Shown here: in pieces, positions 8,228 to 17,725 of the stretch
How positions within the stretch are numbered: position 1 is the stretch's first letter
How the letters are laid out: each line of letters opens with the position of its first letter
Assembly: GCA_963787195.1 (NCBI GenBank)
Contig: CAWBCI010000031.1
Span: 186,001-250,000 of the forward strand
From: CAWBCI01 sp963787195
Lineage (GTDB): Bacteria; Bacteroidota; Bacteroidia; Bacteroidales; JAGOPY01
Length of the DNA: 64,000 bases
Direction of reading: 5' to 3'
Program-made: the position numbers and the translations under genes
The notes under the pieces: model-generated
Database searches by the model: none
What the model saw: the letters and a program-made list of their open reading frames with translations, nothing else
Told to the model about the DNA's origin: nothing

Positions 8228-9196
8228 CTATTTGAGAAATTCCTTAATAATACGGTCGACGTTATAACCTTCCGCTTCCGCCTTATAATTCCTGACAATC
8301 CGGTGCCGTAATATTGCCTGTGCAATTGACTGCACATCTTCTATATCAGGTGAATATTTCCCATGAAGGACTGCGTGACATTTGGCACCTATTATAAGAT
8401 ACTGGGAAGCCCTCGGACCTGCGCCCCAGGTCAGATAGTCATTGGCAAGAGGATGGGCCAGGGAAGTCCCCGGCCTTGTTTTGGAAGCCAGGTTCACAGC
8501 ATATTCATATACGTTTTCAGGCACAGGTATTTTGCGGATCAAAGCCTGGAAATAGAGGATCTCTTCGACATCCAGCACCACTTTCAGGTCCGTGATTATA
8601 TCCGTGGTGGTATTCTTCACTACTTCTATTTCCTGTTTAAAGGATGGATAATCGAGCCAGATATTGAACATAAACCGGTCGAGCTGTGCTTCCGGCAATG
8701 GATATGTTCCTTCCTGCTCTATCGGGTTTTGAGTTGCTAGCACGAAGAAGGGCTCAGCCAGGCGATAATTCTTGCCCGCCACTGTAATCGCTTTTTCCTG
8801 CATGGCTTCCAGCAAGGCCGACTGGGTTTTGGGAGGTGTCCGGTTAATTTCATCCGCAAGGATGATATTGGCAAAAACCGGCCCCTGTATAAATTTGAAC
8901 TTTCTTTGTTCATCCAGTATCTCGGTCCCGATAATATCGGAAGGCATCAGGTCAGGTGTGAACTGGATGCGGCTATATGTCAAACCCAAAACCCTGGCAA
9001 TGGTATTAACCATAAGAGTCTTGGCAAGACCGGGCACACCTACAAGGAGACCATGCCCCCTGCTGAAAATCGAAATCAGGACATTTTGAACAACTTCATC
9101 CTGCCCGACAATGACTTTCCCGATTTCTTCCCGGAGTAGTTTGTATTTCTCTACAAATGCATCAACAGCTTCAACATCCGACTTATATTGAATCAT
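8228..9196 (-). CDS. MoxR-family AAA+ ATPase
   Basis: A 322-residue MoxR-type ATPase, thought to act as a chaperone for metal insertion or complex maturation. Walker A is GVPGLAKT (residues 53-60) and Walker B is ILADEINR (112-119), followed by TPPKTQSALLEAM and sensor motif ATQNPIEQEGTYPLPEAQLDRF. Length and motifs are standard. Many Bacteroidota moxR genes sit beside DUF58 and VWA (Bat) genes, but here those partners are absent and the gene precedes an efflux operon and follows folding-factor genes. It may be co-transcribed with the efflux genes, 60 bp away. The client is unknown. Confidence 0.92.
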   Translation of the reverse strand: MIQYKSDVEAVDAFVEKYKLLREEIGKVIVGQDEVVQNVLISIFSRGHGLLVGVPGLAKTLMVNTIARVLGLTYSRIQFTPDLMPSDIIGTEILDEQRKFKFIQGPVFANIILADEINRTPPKTQSALLEAMQEKAITVAGKNYRLAEPFFVLATQNPIEQEGTYPLPEAQLDRFMFNIWLDYPSFKQEIEVVKNTTTDIITDLKVVLDVEEILYFQALIRKIPVPENVYEYAVNLASKTRPGTSLAHPLANDYLTWGAGPRASQYLIIGAKCHAVLHGKYSPDIEDVQSIAQAILRHRIVRNYKAEAEGYNVDRIIKEFLK

Positions 9197-9296
9197 AATA
9201 TCCTGTTTTATTGATTTTTCTATTTCACTTAAAATGATATTCTCTCATTCATTTCTAAACTTCAACTCATCTGAAATAATAACAGAAAGGATAGCT

Positions 9297-10670
9297 CTAC
9301 TTTTTATCAGGAAACCAGTCATAAGTAAATGGGCATTGTTTGTATTCATCAACTATCATCACATAAGCATTTGAAACATTCTTATCGACCCATTCGGTGA
9401 GTTTTTCATTTTGTTTTTGCTGTAAAGCCCAATCCTGAATTGTACTGTAATCGTCTTCCAGATTGGCCCTGTGAGGCTCTGTCCTTACCTTAAGTTTAAG
9501 CAAACGGTAACCATCCAATCCTTCATCATTCCGGAACATCACGGGTGAGGAAACCTGTCCGACTTCCATTTTATCGATGACAAAAGAAACCTGTGGCTCC
9601 AGCTGGTCCATCTGGAACATGACACCCCCGGTATTGGGATTGACCAACAATCCTCCGCTGTTCTTGGAGGGGTCGTCGGAATATTTTGCTACTGCATCAT
9701 CGAAACTTATCTTATCGTCGTGTATGAGTTTTGCTATACTGTCCAGCTCATTCCTTGATTTTTCAAGGTCCTCGGGGGAAGTCTTCGGTTTCATCAGGAT
9801 ATGGCGCACATTTACGTAATCACCTTTACGTTCAATGAGTTGTATGATATGAAATCCGGCCTTAGTTTCCACTATATCGGATACTTCGCCAACTTTAAGT
9901 TTGAATGCTACTGCCTCAAATTCGGGATAGAGTTCTCCCCTGCCATAAAAGCCCAGCTCACCGCCTTTTTTAGCTGATCCGGGATCTTCGGAATAAAGGA
10001 TAGCCAGCGTACTAAAGCTTTCTCCGGCCAGTATCCTTTTTCTCAGCTCCCTGAGTTTTTCCTTGATGGCTGTTTTTTGTTCCGGGCTTACAGGGGGGAT
10101 CTTTACCAGTTGCTGTATTTCAACCTCCGCATTTACCAATGGAAGACTATCCTGGGGAATTTTACGGTAAAATGCTTTGACATCCGAAGGGGTCACGATC
10201 ACGTTCTTTGAAATTTCCTCCTGTACCTTTTGTTCCTTTATCTGATCACGGATCAGATCCCTGAATTCTTCCTTGATCTCTATTATAGATTTCTGATAGA
10301 ATTCTTCAAGCTTTTGCTGTGATCCGAACTGTCCGATAAAATAGCGAAGCCTTTCGTCCATTTTCTGTTCCACTTCACTGTCGGTAACTTCTATACTATC
10401 GAGTTCAGCCTGGTTCAGTAATAATTTCTGAAGCAGAAGTTGTTCCAGTATCTTGCATTTGACATCCGAGGCAAGTCCTTCGATATTCCCCTGGGCACGA
10501 TATTGCATGTACTGGGCCTCAATTTCCGATTCCAGTATCATATTCTTCCCCACCACAGCAACTATCCGGTCAACTACTTTGGGCTGGGCATAGGAGGTTA
10601 CTCCGGGCAGCAAAATCAACAAAAGCAATCCAATTCGAAACAGGAATGAAAATTCAAATTTTTTCTTCAT
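9297..10670 (-). CDS. SurA-like periplasmic peptidyl-prolyl cis-trans isomerase
   Basis: A 457-residue periplasmic chaperone with a signal peptide (ends near TSYAQ, residue 28). A SurA N-terminal helical domain begins with VVDRIVAVVGKNMILESEIE. Two parvulin (PpiC) domains follow, the first with YSEDPGSAKKGGELGFYGRGE and AGFHIIQL, the second with VRHILMKP and YSDDPSKNSGG. It probably escorts outer-membrane proteins to the BAM machinery. It is one of three consecutive folding-factor genes upstream of guaB's end, an arrangement also known from Bacteroides near guaB. Its own -7 box lies about 30 bp upstream. Confidence 0.9.
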   Translation of the reverse strand: MKKKFEFSFLFRIGLLLLILLPGVTSYAQPKVVDRIVAVVGKNMILESEIEAQYMQYRAQGNIEGLASDVKCKILEQLLLQKLLLNQAELDSIEVTDSEVEQKMDERLRYFIGQFGSQQKLEEFYQKSIIEIKEEFRDLIRDQIKEQKVQEEISKNVIVTPSDVKAFYRKIPQDSLPLVNAEVEIQQLVKIPPVSPEQKTAIKEKLRELRKRILAGESFSTLAILYSEDPGSAKKGGELGFYGRGELYPEFEAVAFKLKVGEVSDIVETKAGFHIIQLIERKGDYVNVRHILMKPKTSPEDLEKSRNELDSIAKLIHDDKISFDDAVAKYSDDPSKNSGGLLVNPNTGGVMFQMDQLEPQVSFVIDKMEVGQVSSPVMFRNDEGLDGYRLLKLKVRTEPHRANLEDDYSTIQDWALQQKQNEKLTEWVDKNVSNAYVMIVDEYKQCPFTYDWFPDKK

Positions 10671-10700
10671 TATAATTAAATAAAACTGTTATCAAAATAA

Positions 10701-10708
10701 CAAAAATA
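10701..10708 (-). promoter_or_regulatory. Possible -7 box (TATTTTTG) for the surA-like gene
   Basis: Minus-strand TATTTTTG fits TAnnTTTG about 30 bp upstream of the ATG at 10670. The AT-rich context makes chance matches likely. Confidence 0.35.
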
Positions 10709-10736
10709 TCGTTCAAATATTGTCTGAATAAGGCTT

Positions 10737-11579
10737 TTAATAAGTTTCGGCAATATTATCTTTCACTGCAGCATCAATATACTCCTGACGCTTCTCCTGG
10801 ATAAGATTTAATTTCCGTGCGTTAATTATTATATCCCTGATATTATCCTGCTCAAAAGTCAGGGGCGGTATACTGTCGGTAGTTTTATAATCGGTGATCC
10901 GTAACAGATGCCAGTATAGTGAGTCCTTGATTTGTGTGAAGGTGGTCCGCCTTAAAAAATTCTCTTCATTTTCAGCATGAATAGGGACTTCCTTGGCCAG
11001 ATCTTCAAAAAACACCCAGTCTTTCGGGAGCCAGTAATCAGTCGAATATTTCTCACAATATTGTTCCAACTGAGATAAATCTTCAGGGTCATTCGACTGC
11101 ATCAGACGTTTAAAATCTTTCAATTTCCTGGATTTGACAGGCAATTTCACATAATCGAATTTGACGATATTATCCTGCAATTCAAAGCGGTCTTTATTCT
11201 CATCATAATACTTGCGGATTTCGTCATCGCTCACAATGGTATCGAGGTACATTTTGATGAGCTTGCTTTCAAAGGCATAAAGTGTGAGGGAATTCTTGTA
11301 TTCCCGGAGTTGCTTGTCAAAATTAAGTTCATCGGCGCTAAGGTTCTCTTCTGCTTTATTCAGCAAAACTTTCTGTTGCAGCCAGTTATTCACATAATTG
11401 CGCACCACCAGGATACTGTCGCGTGACGATATATTTTTGGGGATATTCGGGATCACCTCAGAGGCATGGAGATAATCATCTGCCACCCTTGCAAGTACGG
11501 GATCATCCACGTCCTTCTTTGGCAGCTGGGAACAGGAGAACAGGAAGGCGAATAAAATGAATAATACCGTGCTTTTCAA
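10737..11579 (-). CDS. SurA/PpiC-related periplasmic lipoprotein
   Basis: A 280-residue predicted lipoprotein. The short hydrophobic signal ends at FLFSCSQ, so Cys16 is a likely lipidation site. The rest resembles the helical chaperone part of SurA/PpiC proteins (VARVADDYLHASEV, then DSILVVRNYVNNWLQQKVLL and the helix EIRKYYDENKDRFEL). I do not see a complete parvulin catalytic domain. It sits between two intact PPIase genes, 13 bp after the upstream one, so a role in the same outer-membrane protein folding pathway is an inference from context. Confidence 0.75.
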   Translation of the reverse strand: MKSTVLFILFAFLFSCSQLPKKDVDDPVLARVADDYLHASEVIPNIPKNISSRDSILVVRNYVNNWLQQKVLLNKAEENLSADELNFDKQLREYKNSLTLYAFESKLIKMYLDTIVSDDEIRKYYDENKDRFELQDNIVKFDYVKLPVKSRKLKDFKRLMQSNDPEDLSQLEQYCEKYSTDYWLPKDWVFFEDLAKEVPIHAENEENFLRRTTFTQIKDSLYWHLLRITDYKTTDSIPPLTFEQDNIRDIIINARKLNLIQEKRQEYIDAAVKDNIAETY

Positions 11580-11592
11580 TGGATATTCTGAG

Positions 11593-13584
11593 TTATTTTA
11601 AAGTTTGAAGTATCTCTTCATTCACCACTACCGGATACTTATCCCTTAGTTGTTGGATCCATGCTTTTTCAAGATAATTCTGGTAATCGGAAGTGACAAG
11701 ACCACGAGCCTCATCCAATGATTTTGGCATAGGCTTCAATATCTCATAAGTATAAACAAAGGCCGGACCTTCTTTGGAATTGGTCATTGCAGAAAGGCCG
11801 GTTTTCCATTTGACAGCGTCTATTACTTCGTTATCCCCTTTGGGAAATTTACCGGTTTCGATGCTAATGTTTTCGGTCGAATCATTATTATAAATTGCCT
11901 TTATGTCATCGGCAGGTTTATTGCTGGCAAAATCGGCCCTAAGGGCATCCACATTCACATTCTCAGGATGCAATATGGTCACTATGCTCGCGCTCAGGCG
12001 TTTTCCCCACATGTATTTATTTGGGTCCTTTTCATAGAAACTTCTCAATCCGGCAGTATCTTTCACGGCTTTGGACCATACTTTCTGATCCGTCAGATCG
12101 AATAAAAGAATGCCGTCGTGGTATTCCTGTACCAGGTTCCGGAATTCGGGATATTTATCTTCCAGTTTACTATTTTCATATGCAAGGCATTTCTCATTCT
12201 CGAATTTATTGTAAGTATCGTTAAAGAAAGCTTTCATATCCTGTATACGATTATTTTGTTTTTCGGCCAGGTAGTTTGCCAGGTCCTGCTGGCTAAACTT
12301 TTCAGGACCGAGACTGAATACGGTTTTGTTGAGTCTCTCCGCTTTTTTAGCATCCCATTCACCCTTCAGAAGCGTTGAGTCAAGTGTTTCAAAAACTGCT
12401 TCACGGGCTTTAGGATATTCCTTAATTCCGTATTCATTCTTGATACGGTCAATCACAGCTTCTTCACTTTGTTGCATCCTCTGGTCCTTATCGAGCCGGC
12501 TTTTGATGGCAGCTTTTTCTTCATCGAAAGTTCCAACAGGTTTGCGTCCTAATAGTTCGATGATATGCCATCCGAAAACAGACTGGAAGGGTTGTGAGTA
12601 ATCACCGGTATCTTTCAGGTTACGGGCGGCTATGATAAATTCGGGGACCATACGGTTGGAGCCGAACCAGGGTAATTTACCTCCATTGTCAACCGAACCT
12701 TTGTCTTCTGAATATTTCTTCACAACATCTGCAAATTTTTCTCCGCTTTGAAGGAGCTTATAAGCTTCAAATATTTTAGCTCTTTTTTGAAGTGAATCCT
12801 TTTCAGTAGCTCCCGGAGGCATTGCGACATATATATGGGCCACCTGCACTGAGCCCAGGGCTGGTTCTTTGTCGGTCACCTTGATAAGATGATAGCCGAA
12901 TTCAGTTCTCACAGGCATAGAAACTGAACCGACAGGGGTATTATATGCAGCCGTTTCAAAGGGATAAACCATGTCGAAAACGGTAAAGAAGCCAAGGTCA
13001 CCACGGTTACCTTTCCGGGCAGGGCGGCTCTGGGATGCAGGGCTGTCCTTGGCAGAAGGATCGTCAGAATACTTCTCTGCCATTTCTCCGAAATCCGCTC
13101 CTTTTTCGATCATATCCCTGATTCCCAAAATCTTTTTATAAGCCGCAAGGGTATCTTCCGGGCTGGCATCTTTATCCAGTTTGATCAGGATATGACTTGT
13201 TCTTACATCAAATAATTTTCGCTGATATGCTTCTCTCATTAGTTTATTGATGATGTCTTCATCTACGAAATAAGGCTGGGCAAGCTGTTTACGGTAGCCC
13301 TGCAACTCCTTCACGAAGGATGTAACCGTATCCATTCCCAGAGCCTCAGCTTCCTTCACCTTCAGCCTGAAATTAATATACAGGTCGAGATATTCTTTAA
13401 TGGCTTTAGGGCTTCGGTCATTATCTATATTATTCTTGTCAAAAACTCTCATAAATTCCCCTGCAGTAACCTTGTCACCGCCAATGGTCATCAGGACCCG
13501 TTCATCATTTTCCTGGGCAAATAATACGCTGCCCATGAGGAGCAGCAGGGTCATAAATGGGATAATCTTTTTAAAGCTTTTCAT
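11593..13584 (-). CDS. Large parvulin-type peptidyl-prolyl isomerase (PpiD/SurA-like)
   Basis: A 663-residue exported protein with a signal peptide (MKSFKKIIPF to about VLFAQ). It has an N-terminal chaperone region and two parvulin domains. The first has RTSHILIKLDKDAS, YSDDPSA and FGYHLIKV. The second has VAHIYVAMPP, YSEDKGSVDNGGKLPWFG and FGWHIIEL. About 300 further C-terminal residues (around 360-663) have no motif I recognise. The ATG at 13584 is chosen because it starts the signal peptide, and the frame extends to 13653 without other support. First gene of the three-gene folding cluster downstream of guaB. Confidence 0.87.
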   Translation of the reverse strand: MKSFKKIIPFMTLLLLMGSVLFAQENDERVLMTIGGDKVTAGEFMRVFDKNNIDNDRSPKAIKEYLDLYINFRLKVKEAEALGMDTVTSFVKELQGYRKQLAQPYFVDEDIINKLMREAYQRKLFDVRTSHILIKLDKDASPEDTLAAYKKILGIRDMIEKGADFGEMAEKYSDDPSAKDSPASQSRPARKGNRGDLGFFTVFDMVYPFETAAYNTPVGSVSMPVRTEFGYHLIKVTDKEPALGSVQVAHIYVAMPPGATEKDSLQKRAKIFEAYKLLQSGEKFADVVKKYSEDKGSVDNGGKLPWFGSNRMVPEFIIAARNLKDTGDYSQPFQSVFGWHIIELLGRKPVGTFDEEKAAIKSRLDKDQRMQQSEEAVIDRIKNEYGIKEYPKAREAVFETLDSTLLKGEWDAKKAERLNKTVFSLGPEKFSQQDLANYLAEKQNNRIQDMKAFFNDTYNKFENEKCLAYENSKLEDKYPEFRNLVQEYHDGILLFDLTDQKVWSKAVKDTAGLRSFYEKDPNKYMWGKRLSASIVTILHPENVNVDALRADFASNKPADDIKAIYNNDSTENISIETGKFPKGDNEVIDAVKWKTGLSAMTNSKEGPAFVYTYEILKPMPKSLDEARGLVTSDYQNYLEKAWIQQLRDKYPVVVNEEILQTLK

Positions 13585-13652
13585 TTTAATTCTTTTAATA
13601 TAAATATATCTTAATGAAGTTTTTAAAATAATTTGACAATTTATCTGATGCA

Positions 13653-15125
13653 TTAAAACCGACTGTAATTAGGTGCTTCTCTTGTGATCGTCACATCATG
13701 AGGATGGCCTTCCACCACTCCCGCCGAGGTGATCTTGATAAATTTTGCTCCTTTCAAAGCATTTATATCAGGGGCTCCGACATAACCCATAGCTGCCCGG
13801 AGACCTCCGACCATTTGCAGGATCAATTCGGAAAGGGAACCCTTGAAAGGCACCCGGCCGACTATACCTTCAGGCACCAGCTTCTTAATGTCATCTTCCG
13901 CATCCTGGAAATAACGGTCTTTGGAACCTTTCTGCATGGCTTCGATGGAGCCCATACCACGATATGTCTTATATTTTCTCCCGTCATAAATGATGGTTTC
14001 GCCTGGCGATTCATCCACACCCGCGAATAATGACCCGGCCATAATGGTATCGGCCCCTGCGGCGATGGCTTTGGCTATATCTCCCGAATAACGGATCCCT
14101 CCGTCGGCTATGACCGGGATGCCTGTGCCTTTAAGTGCATTGCACACATTATGTATGGCCGAAAGCTGCGGGACACCCACTCCGGCAATGATCCTGGTGG
14201 TGCATATGGATCCGGGGCCAATGCCTACTTTGATTGCATCGGCCCCTGCTTTTGCAAGGTCCCTGGCTGCATCCGCGGTGGCTATATTCCCGATGACCAT
14301 TTCAATGTCAGGAAATTTCTTTTTGATCATCCTGGCGGTATCGATCACCGCTTTGGTATGTCCGTGTGCTGTATCCAGGACTATCGCATCCACATTGGCA
14401 TTAATAAGGGCCTCTACCCTTTCCAGGGTATTCCGGGTAATTCCCACGGCAGCGGCTACTCTTAGCCTTCCCTGGAAGTCCTTATAGGCATTAGGATGAG
14501 CTTTAAGTTTAATAATATCCTTGTAAGTGATCAGGCCAACCAGGTGGTTTTGGTTATCCACCACGGGCAATTTCTCGATACGGTATTTCTGAAGTATTTC
14601 GGTTGCTTTTTCAAAGGATACAAATTCGGTGGTAGTGATCAGGTTTTCGCTGGTCATTACTTCAGCCACGGGTCGCTTTTCATTGGTCTCAAAACGCAGG
14701 TCACGGTTGGTCACGATCCCGACCAGCTCTTTATTTGCATTGATAACCGGGATGCCGCCTATTCCGTATTCCTTCATGATCTTAAAGGCATCCTTCACCA
14801 GGGCATTATCACGTAAAGTGATAGGTTCGAGGATCATGCCGTTCTCAGCCCTCTTAACTTTCTTCACCTCGTTCGCCTGCTGTTCAATCGACATATTTTT
14901 ATGGATCACCCCGATGCCTCCTTCCTGGGCAATCGCAATAGCCATTTTATGCTCGGTGACTGTATCCATGGCAGCAGTAACGATAGGTATGTTTAATTGT
15001 ATGTTCCGGGAGAAAGTTGAACTGATATCCACTTCCCTTGGCATCACTTCGGAATATGCAGGAATTAATAGAACATCATCATAAGTAAGGGATTCACCCA
15101 GAAATTTATTATTGTCAGCTAACAT
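13653..15125 (-). CDS. guaB: Inosine-5'-monophosphate dehydrogenase
   Basis: A 490-residue cytoplasmic enzyme oxidising IMP to XMP with NAD, the first committed step of GMP synthesis. It has the N-terminal LTYDDVLLIPAYSEV motif, a tandem CBS (Bateman) module at about residues 95-205 (GGIPVIN, KLPVVDN), the catalytic loop GPGSICTTRI with the nucleophilic cysteine, and the GADTIMAGSLFAG and YRGMGS substrate-binding motifs. Length is standard (E. coli 488). The start at 15125 follows a -7 box 23 bp upstream, ruling out the longer frame to 15224. Confidence 0.97.
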   Translation of the reverse strand: MLADNNKFLGESLTYDDVLLIPAYSEVMPREVDISSTFSRNIQLNIPIVTAAMDTVTEHKMAIAIAQEGGIGVIHKNMSIEQQANEVKKVKRAENGMILEPITLRDNALVKDAFKIMKEYGIGGIPVINANKELVGIVTNRDLRFETNEKRPVAEVMTSENLITTTEFVSFEKATEILQKYRIEKLPVVDNQNHLVGLITYKDIIKLKAHPNAYKDFQGRLRVAAAVGITRNTLERVEALINANVDAIVLDTAHGHTKAVIDTARMIKKKFPDIEMVIGNIATADAARDLAKAGADAIKVGIGPGSICTTRIIAGVGVPQLSAIHNVCNALKGTGIPVIADGGIRYSGDIAKAIAAGADTIMAGSLFAGVDESPGETIIYDGRKYKTYRGMGSIEAMQKGSKDRYFQDAEDDIKKLVPEGIVGRVPFKGSLSELILQMVGGLRAAMGYVGAPDINALKGAKFIKITSAGVVEGHPHDVTITREAPNYSRF

Positions 15126-15147
15126 TTTCTGAAGGTTTTTTGAGGTG

Positions 15148-15155
15148 CAAATGTA
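15148..15155 (-). promoter_or_regulatory. Bacteroidota -7 box (TACATTTG) for guaB
   Basis: Minus-strand TACATTTG fits TAnnTTTG, ending 22 bp before the ATG at 15125. Confidence 0.5.
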
Positions 15156-15227
15156 TGAAAAAAGATAAACATTAATCTTAAAATTTGTTAATATAAGGGC
15201 CTGCTGAAGCCTGATAATGAACACCGC

Positions 15228-17262
15228 TCAGTAGATGACTACGAAATTGCCCTTGTGTTCGTTCAAATTTCCCGAAAAATCCCTGTAACGGATCAGGTAA
15301 ACATAGACCCCTCCCGGCACTTCCTTCCCTGAAACCCTGCCATCCCAGGCCTCATCAGGATTTGTGGTTTCAAAGATCTTCTGCCCCCATCGGTTATAGA
15401 TGAGAAAAGTGTAATCTTGTAAATCAGCAAAAACAAATACCGGCTTTATGGTTCGGTTGACTCCGTGCGGGGCCATGGCGTTCGGCATGTATATAAGAGC
15501 CGCCGGTTTGGCCAGTGCCTCATTCGACCAGCTTGATTCTTCAAAACCATAAGCATTGCCACTTCCTTCATAGGCTTCGATGCGATAGGATACCTTGTTG
15601 CTAGTGCCCGCTAGGCTCGAAATATTATCGGAATAAGTCAAAGTAGAAGCATCCACGCTGATTAGCAAATCCGGATTTGCTGCATTATCCAGGCGGCGGT
15701 ATATCCTGTAGCCGGCAATACCCCCACTCCAGCTTTCATAGGCATTCCAGCTAAGCGTGTTTATTGCATCCGTCGTTTGCACTTGCAGAAGTATAGTCCT
15801 TGCCGTATTAGCAATAGTTGAAACATTCCCGCAACTATCCCTTACCGAAACCTGGTAATAATAACTTAATGTATTTGTCTGTGCATCCGGATCTGTATAT
15901 GTTATATTGTCATTTCCTCCCGGCGGAATATTGGCGATTTCAGTAAATGGGCCGGCAGGATCAGTACTTCGAAGAATGTTATATTCCTGCACACTGGCCA
16001 TGGTATCTGTATAAAACTCAAGGTTCACTGTATTTTGATCTACTGAAGCATAACGCAAATACATGTATTGGGGCTGGGGTGAATTATAAGTAATCGCTTG
16101 CCGGGTGCATGAAGTGGAGGTTTTGATACCATCCTGGCTAAATGCCCTGACAAAATAGGAATAGGAAGTGTTCGGACTGAGACCCACATGAATATAAGAA
16201 GTATCGCCGGCTGAGAGAGTTGCCAGTAATTGCAGGGGGCCGTTATTCTCATTATAGTAGATGCGGTAGCCGCCGAGGGCCGGGCTGAAATTAATATAGG
16301 GCGTCCATGAAAGGCTGTCAGACATGTTGCAGGCATTGTATCGAACAGGCCTCAGATAAACTGTGGCCTGAAGGTTCTGGAAAGTCCCCGGGCTGGTATT
16401 ACCGCAACTATCCACCGCGGCTATGGCATATACTAAGGATTTACCACATGGATCTGATGCAATATGAGTGTAGGATGTGATATTACCTGCTACGTTATCT
16501 ATCGAATCGTTGATACCGCCAATATAGCGGTAAATGATATAGCGGGAGATATCCGGGGCAATGCCCGGTTCCCAGCCAATAACCGAATTTCCACCCGCGT
16601 CTATACTCACCGAATCCAGAACAGGAATATCCGGCTTGGAAGTATTGGCCAGGATATCACCGGCCAGATTTGAAACAGAATAACATCCGTATACATCATC
16701 CTGCAGCTTCAGCATAAAATTTACTTTGTCAAGCTGAGGATTGCAACTGGTGAAATGATAGTCATAAGTCAGGTTTATCGTGGAGTCCAGCAAGGTCCAT
16801 GTACCAGTGGGATATTCCATCCATACCTGGTAATGAAGATTTGATGCTGTTACGGGCGGATCATAGATGCTGTTCCAGTTCAGGACAACATTTTCATAAT
16901 CCGCTGTAGTCATGTAAACAAATATTGTGTGCAGGGTGTCAGAAGCAGGTGAAGTTCCGGAACTTGTCTGCATTTGGAGATAATAATACCTTGATCCCAT
17001 GAGGGCATTAGCGCCGGAATGAGTGAAAGTCTCCTGGTTATAATTATTTACAGTCCCGACGGATGTATAAGGGCCTGTTCCGTTTGCAGAATAAAATATT
17101 TCATAATTCACAAAACCGGTCCCGTCAAGCGGCTTGGACCAGTCAAGCGTGACGGAGCCGTCAGCGGCCACTATCCAGGCAATGCAATACAGGAGCCTCC
17201 TGAGCTTGCAGCTTTATGAAGGGGGTAATGAATATTATTAAATATAGAAGCCTGTATTTCAT
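15228..17262 (-). CDS. Type IX-secreted fibronectin type III protein with gliding C-terminal domain, frameshifted after signal peptide
   Basis: The corrected product is about 677 residues. A signal peptide starts at the ATG at 17262 (MKYRLLYLII to LQAQ) and runs into a stop at 17161-17163. The long frame begins at about 17171. Removing one base (T at + strand 17172) joins LHCLD to VAADGSVTLDWSKP, the usual start of a first FN3 domain. Several FN3-like repeats follow, with recurring YRIY and YYYQV strands. The last ~90 residues (NAMAPHGVNR, YNRWGQKIFE, WDGRVSGKEVPGGVYVYLI) are the type B sorting domain of the type IX system. It is an extracellular, possibly surface-attached, protein of unknown ligand. 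Confidence 0.85.
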
Positions 17263-17697
17263 TCCTTAAATAAGCATAACAAAATTAAGGGAATAATGTC
17301 GTCATGCAGGCTTAAATAACTCAATAAACGAAGGAAGTATTGTGGTAGATGGCAAATACAGTACACAGAACTTCGAGTGTAGAGTGAAGAATGTAGAGTG
17401 TAGAGTGAGTGGGTGTTGTTGTGAAAAATGTTTGATGTTTAATGAAATAATGATAAATTAAAAATGCTCAATGTTAAATGCTCAATGCGAAATGAAGGAG
17501 CTCCATAGGAGCGACATATTTATAGTCAATAGAATGACCGCAGGAACCCTCTCCCCTCCCCCTGACAAAAATAGCTACACGATAGAAGGCCTCATGGGGA
17601 GGGGCGGGGGTGGGGCCGAAAGGATTGCGCGATGGAGCCATTGCACGATATTCGATATGCGAAGGGAATCCTAAATCCTTAGACGAAAAATTTAAGC
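17263..17697. repeat. 435-bp intergenic region rich in short and palindromic repeats
   Basis: No gene seen. It contains a GTGTAGAGTG-type array (17378-17410), an AT-rich TTGATGTTTAATGAAATAAT block (17432-17460) that recurs after the PAP2 gene, the palindrome GCTCCATAGGAGC (17500-17512), and a GC-rich imperfect inverted repeat (CCCTCTCCCC at 17547-17565 against GGGGAGGGGCGGGG at 17595-17613). Confidence 0.75.
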
Positions 17698-17705
17698 TAC
17701 ATTTG
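17698..17705 (+). promoter_or_regulatory. Bacteroidota -7 box (TACATTTG) for the PAP2 gene
   Basis: TACATTTG fits TAnnTTTG and ends 20 bp before the ATG at 17726. Confidence 0.45.
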
Positions 17706-17725
17706 TCTCCAAAGGCCGCAACCCT

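Noticed and set aside
17545..17613. G-quadruplex or REP-type mobile element
   Set aside because: Only a single GC-rich inverted pair is visible; insufficient to call a mobile element.
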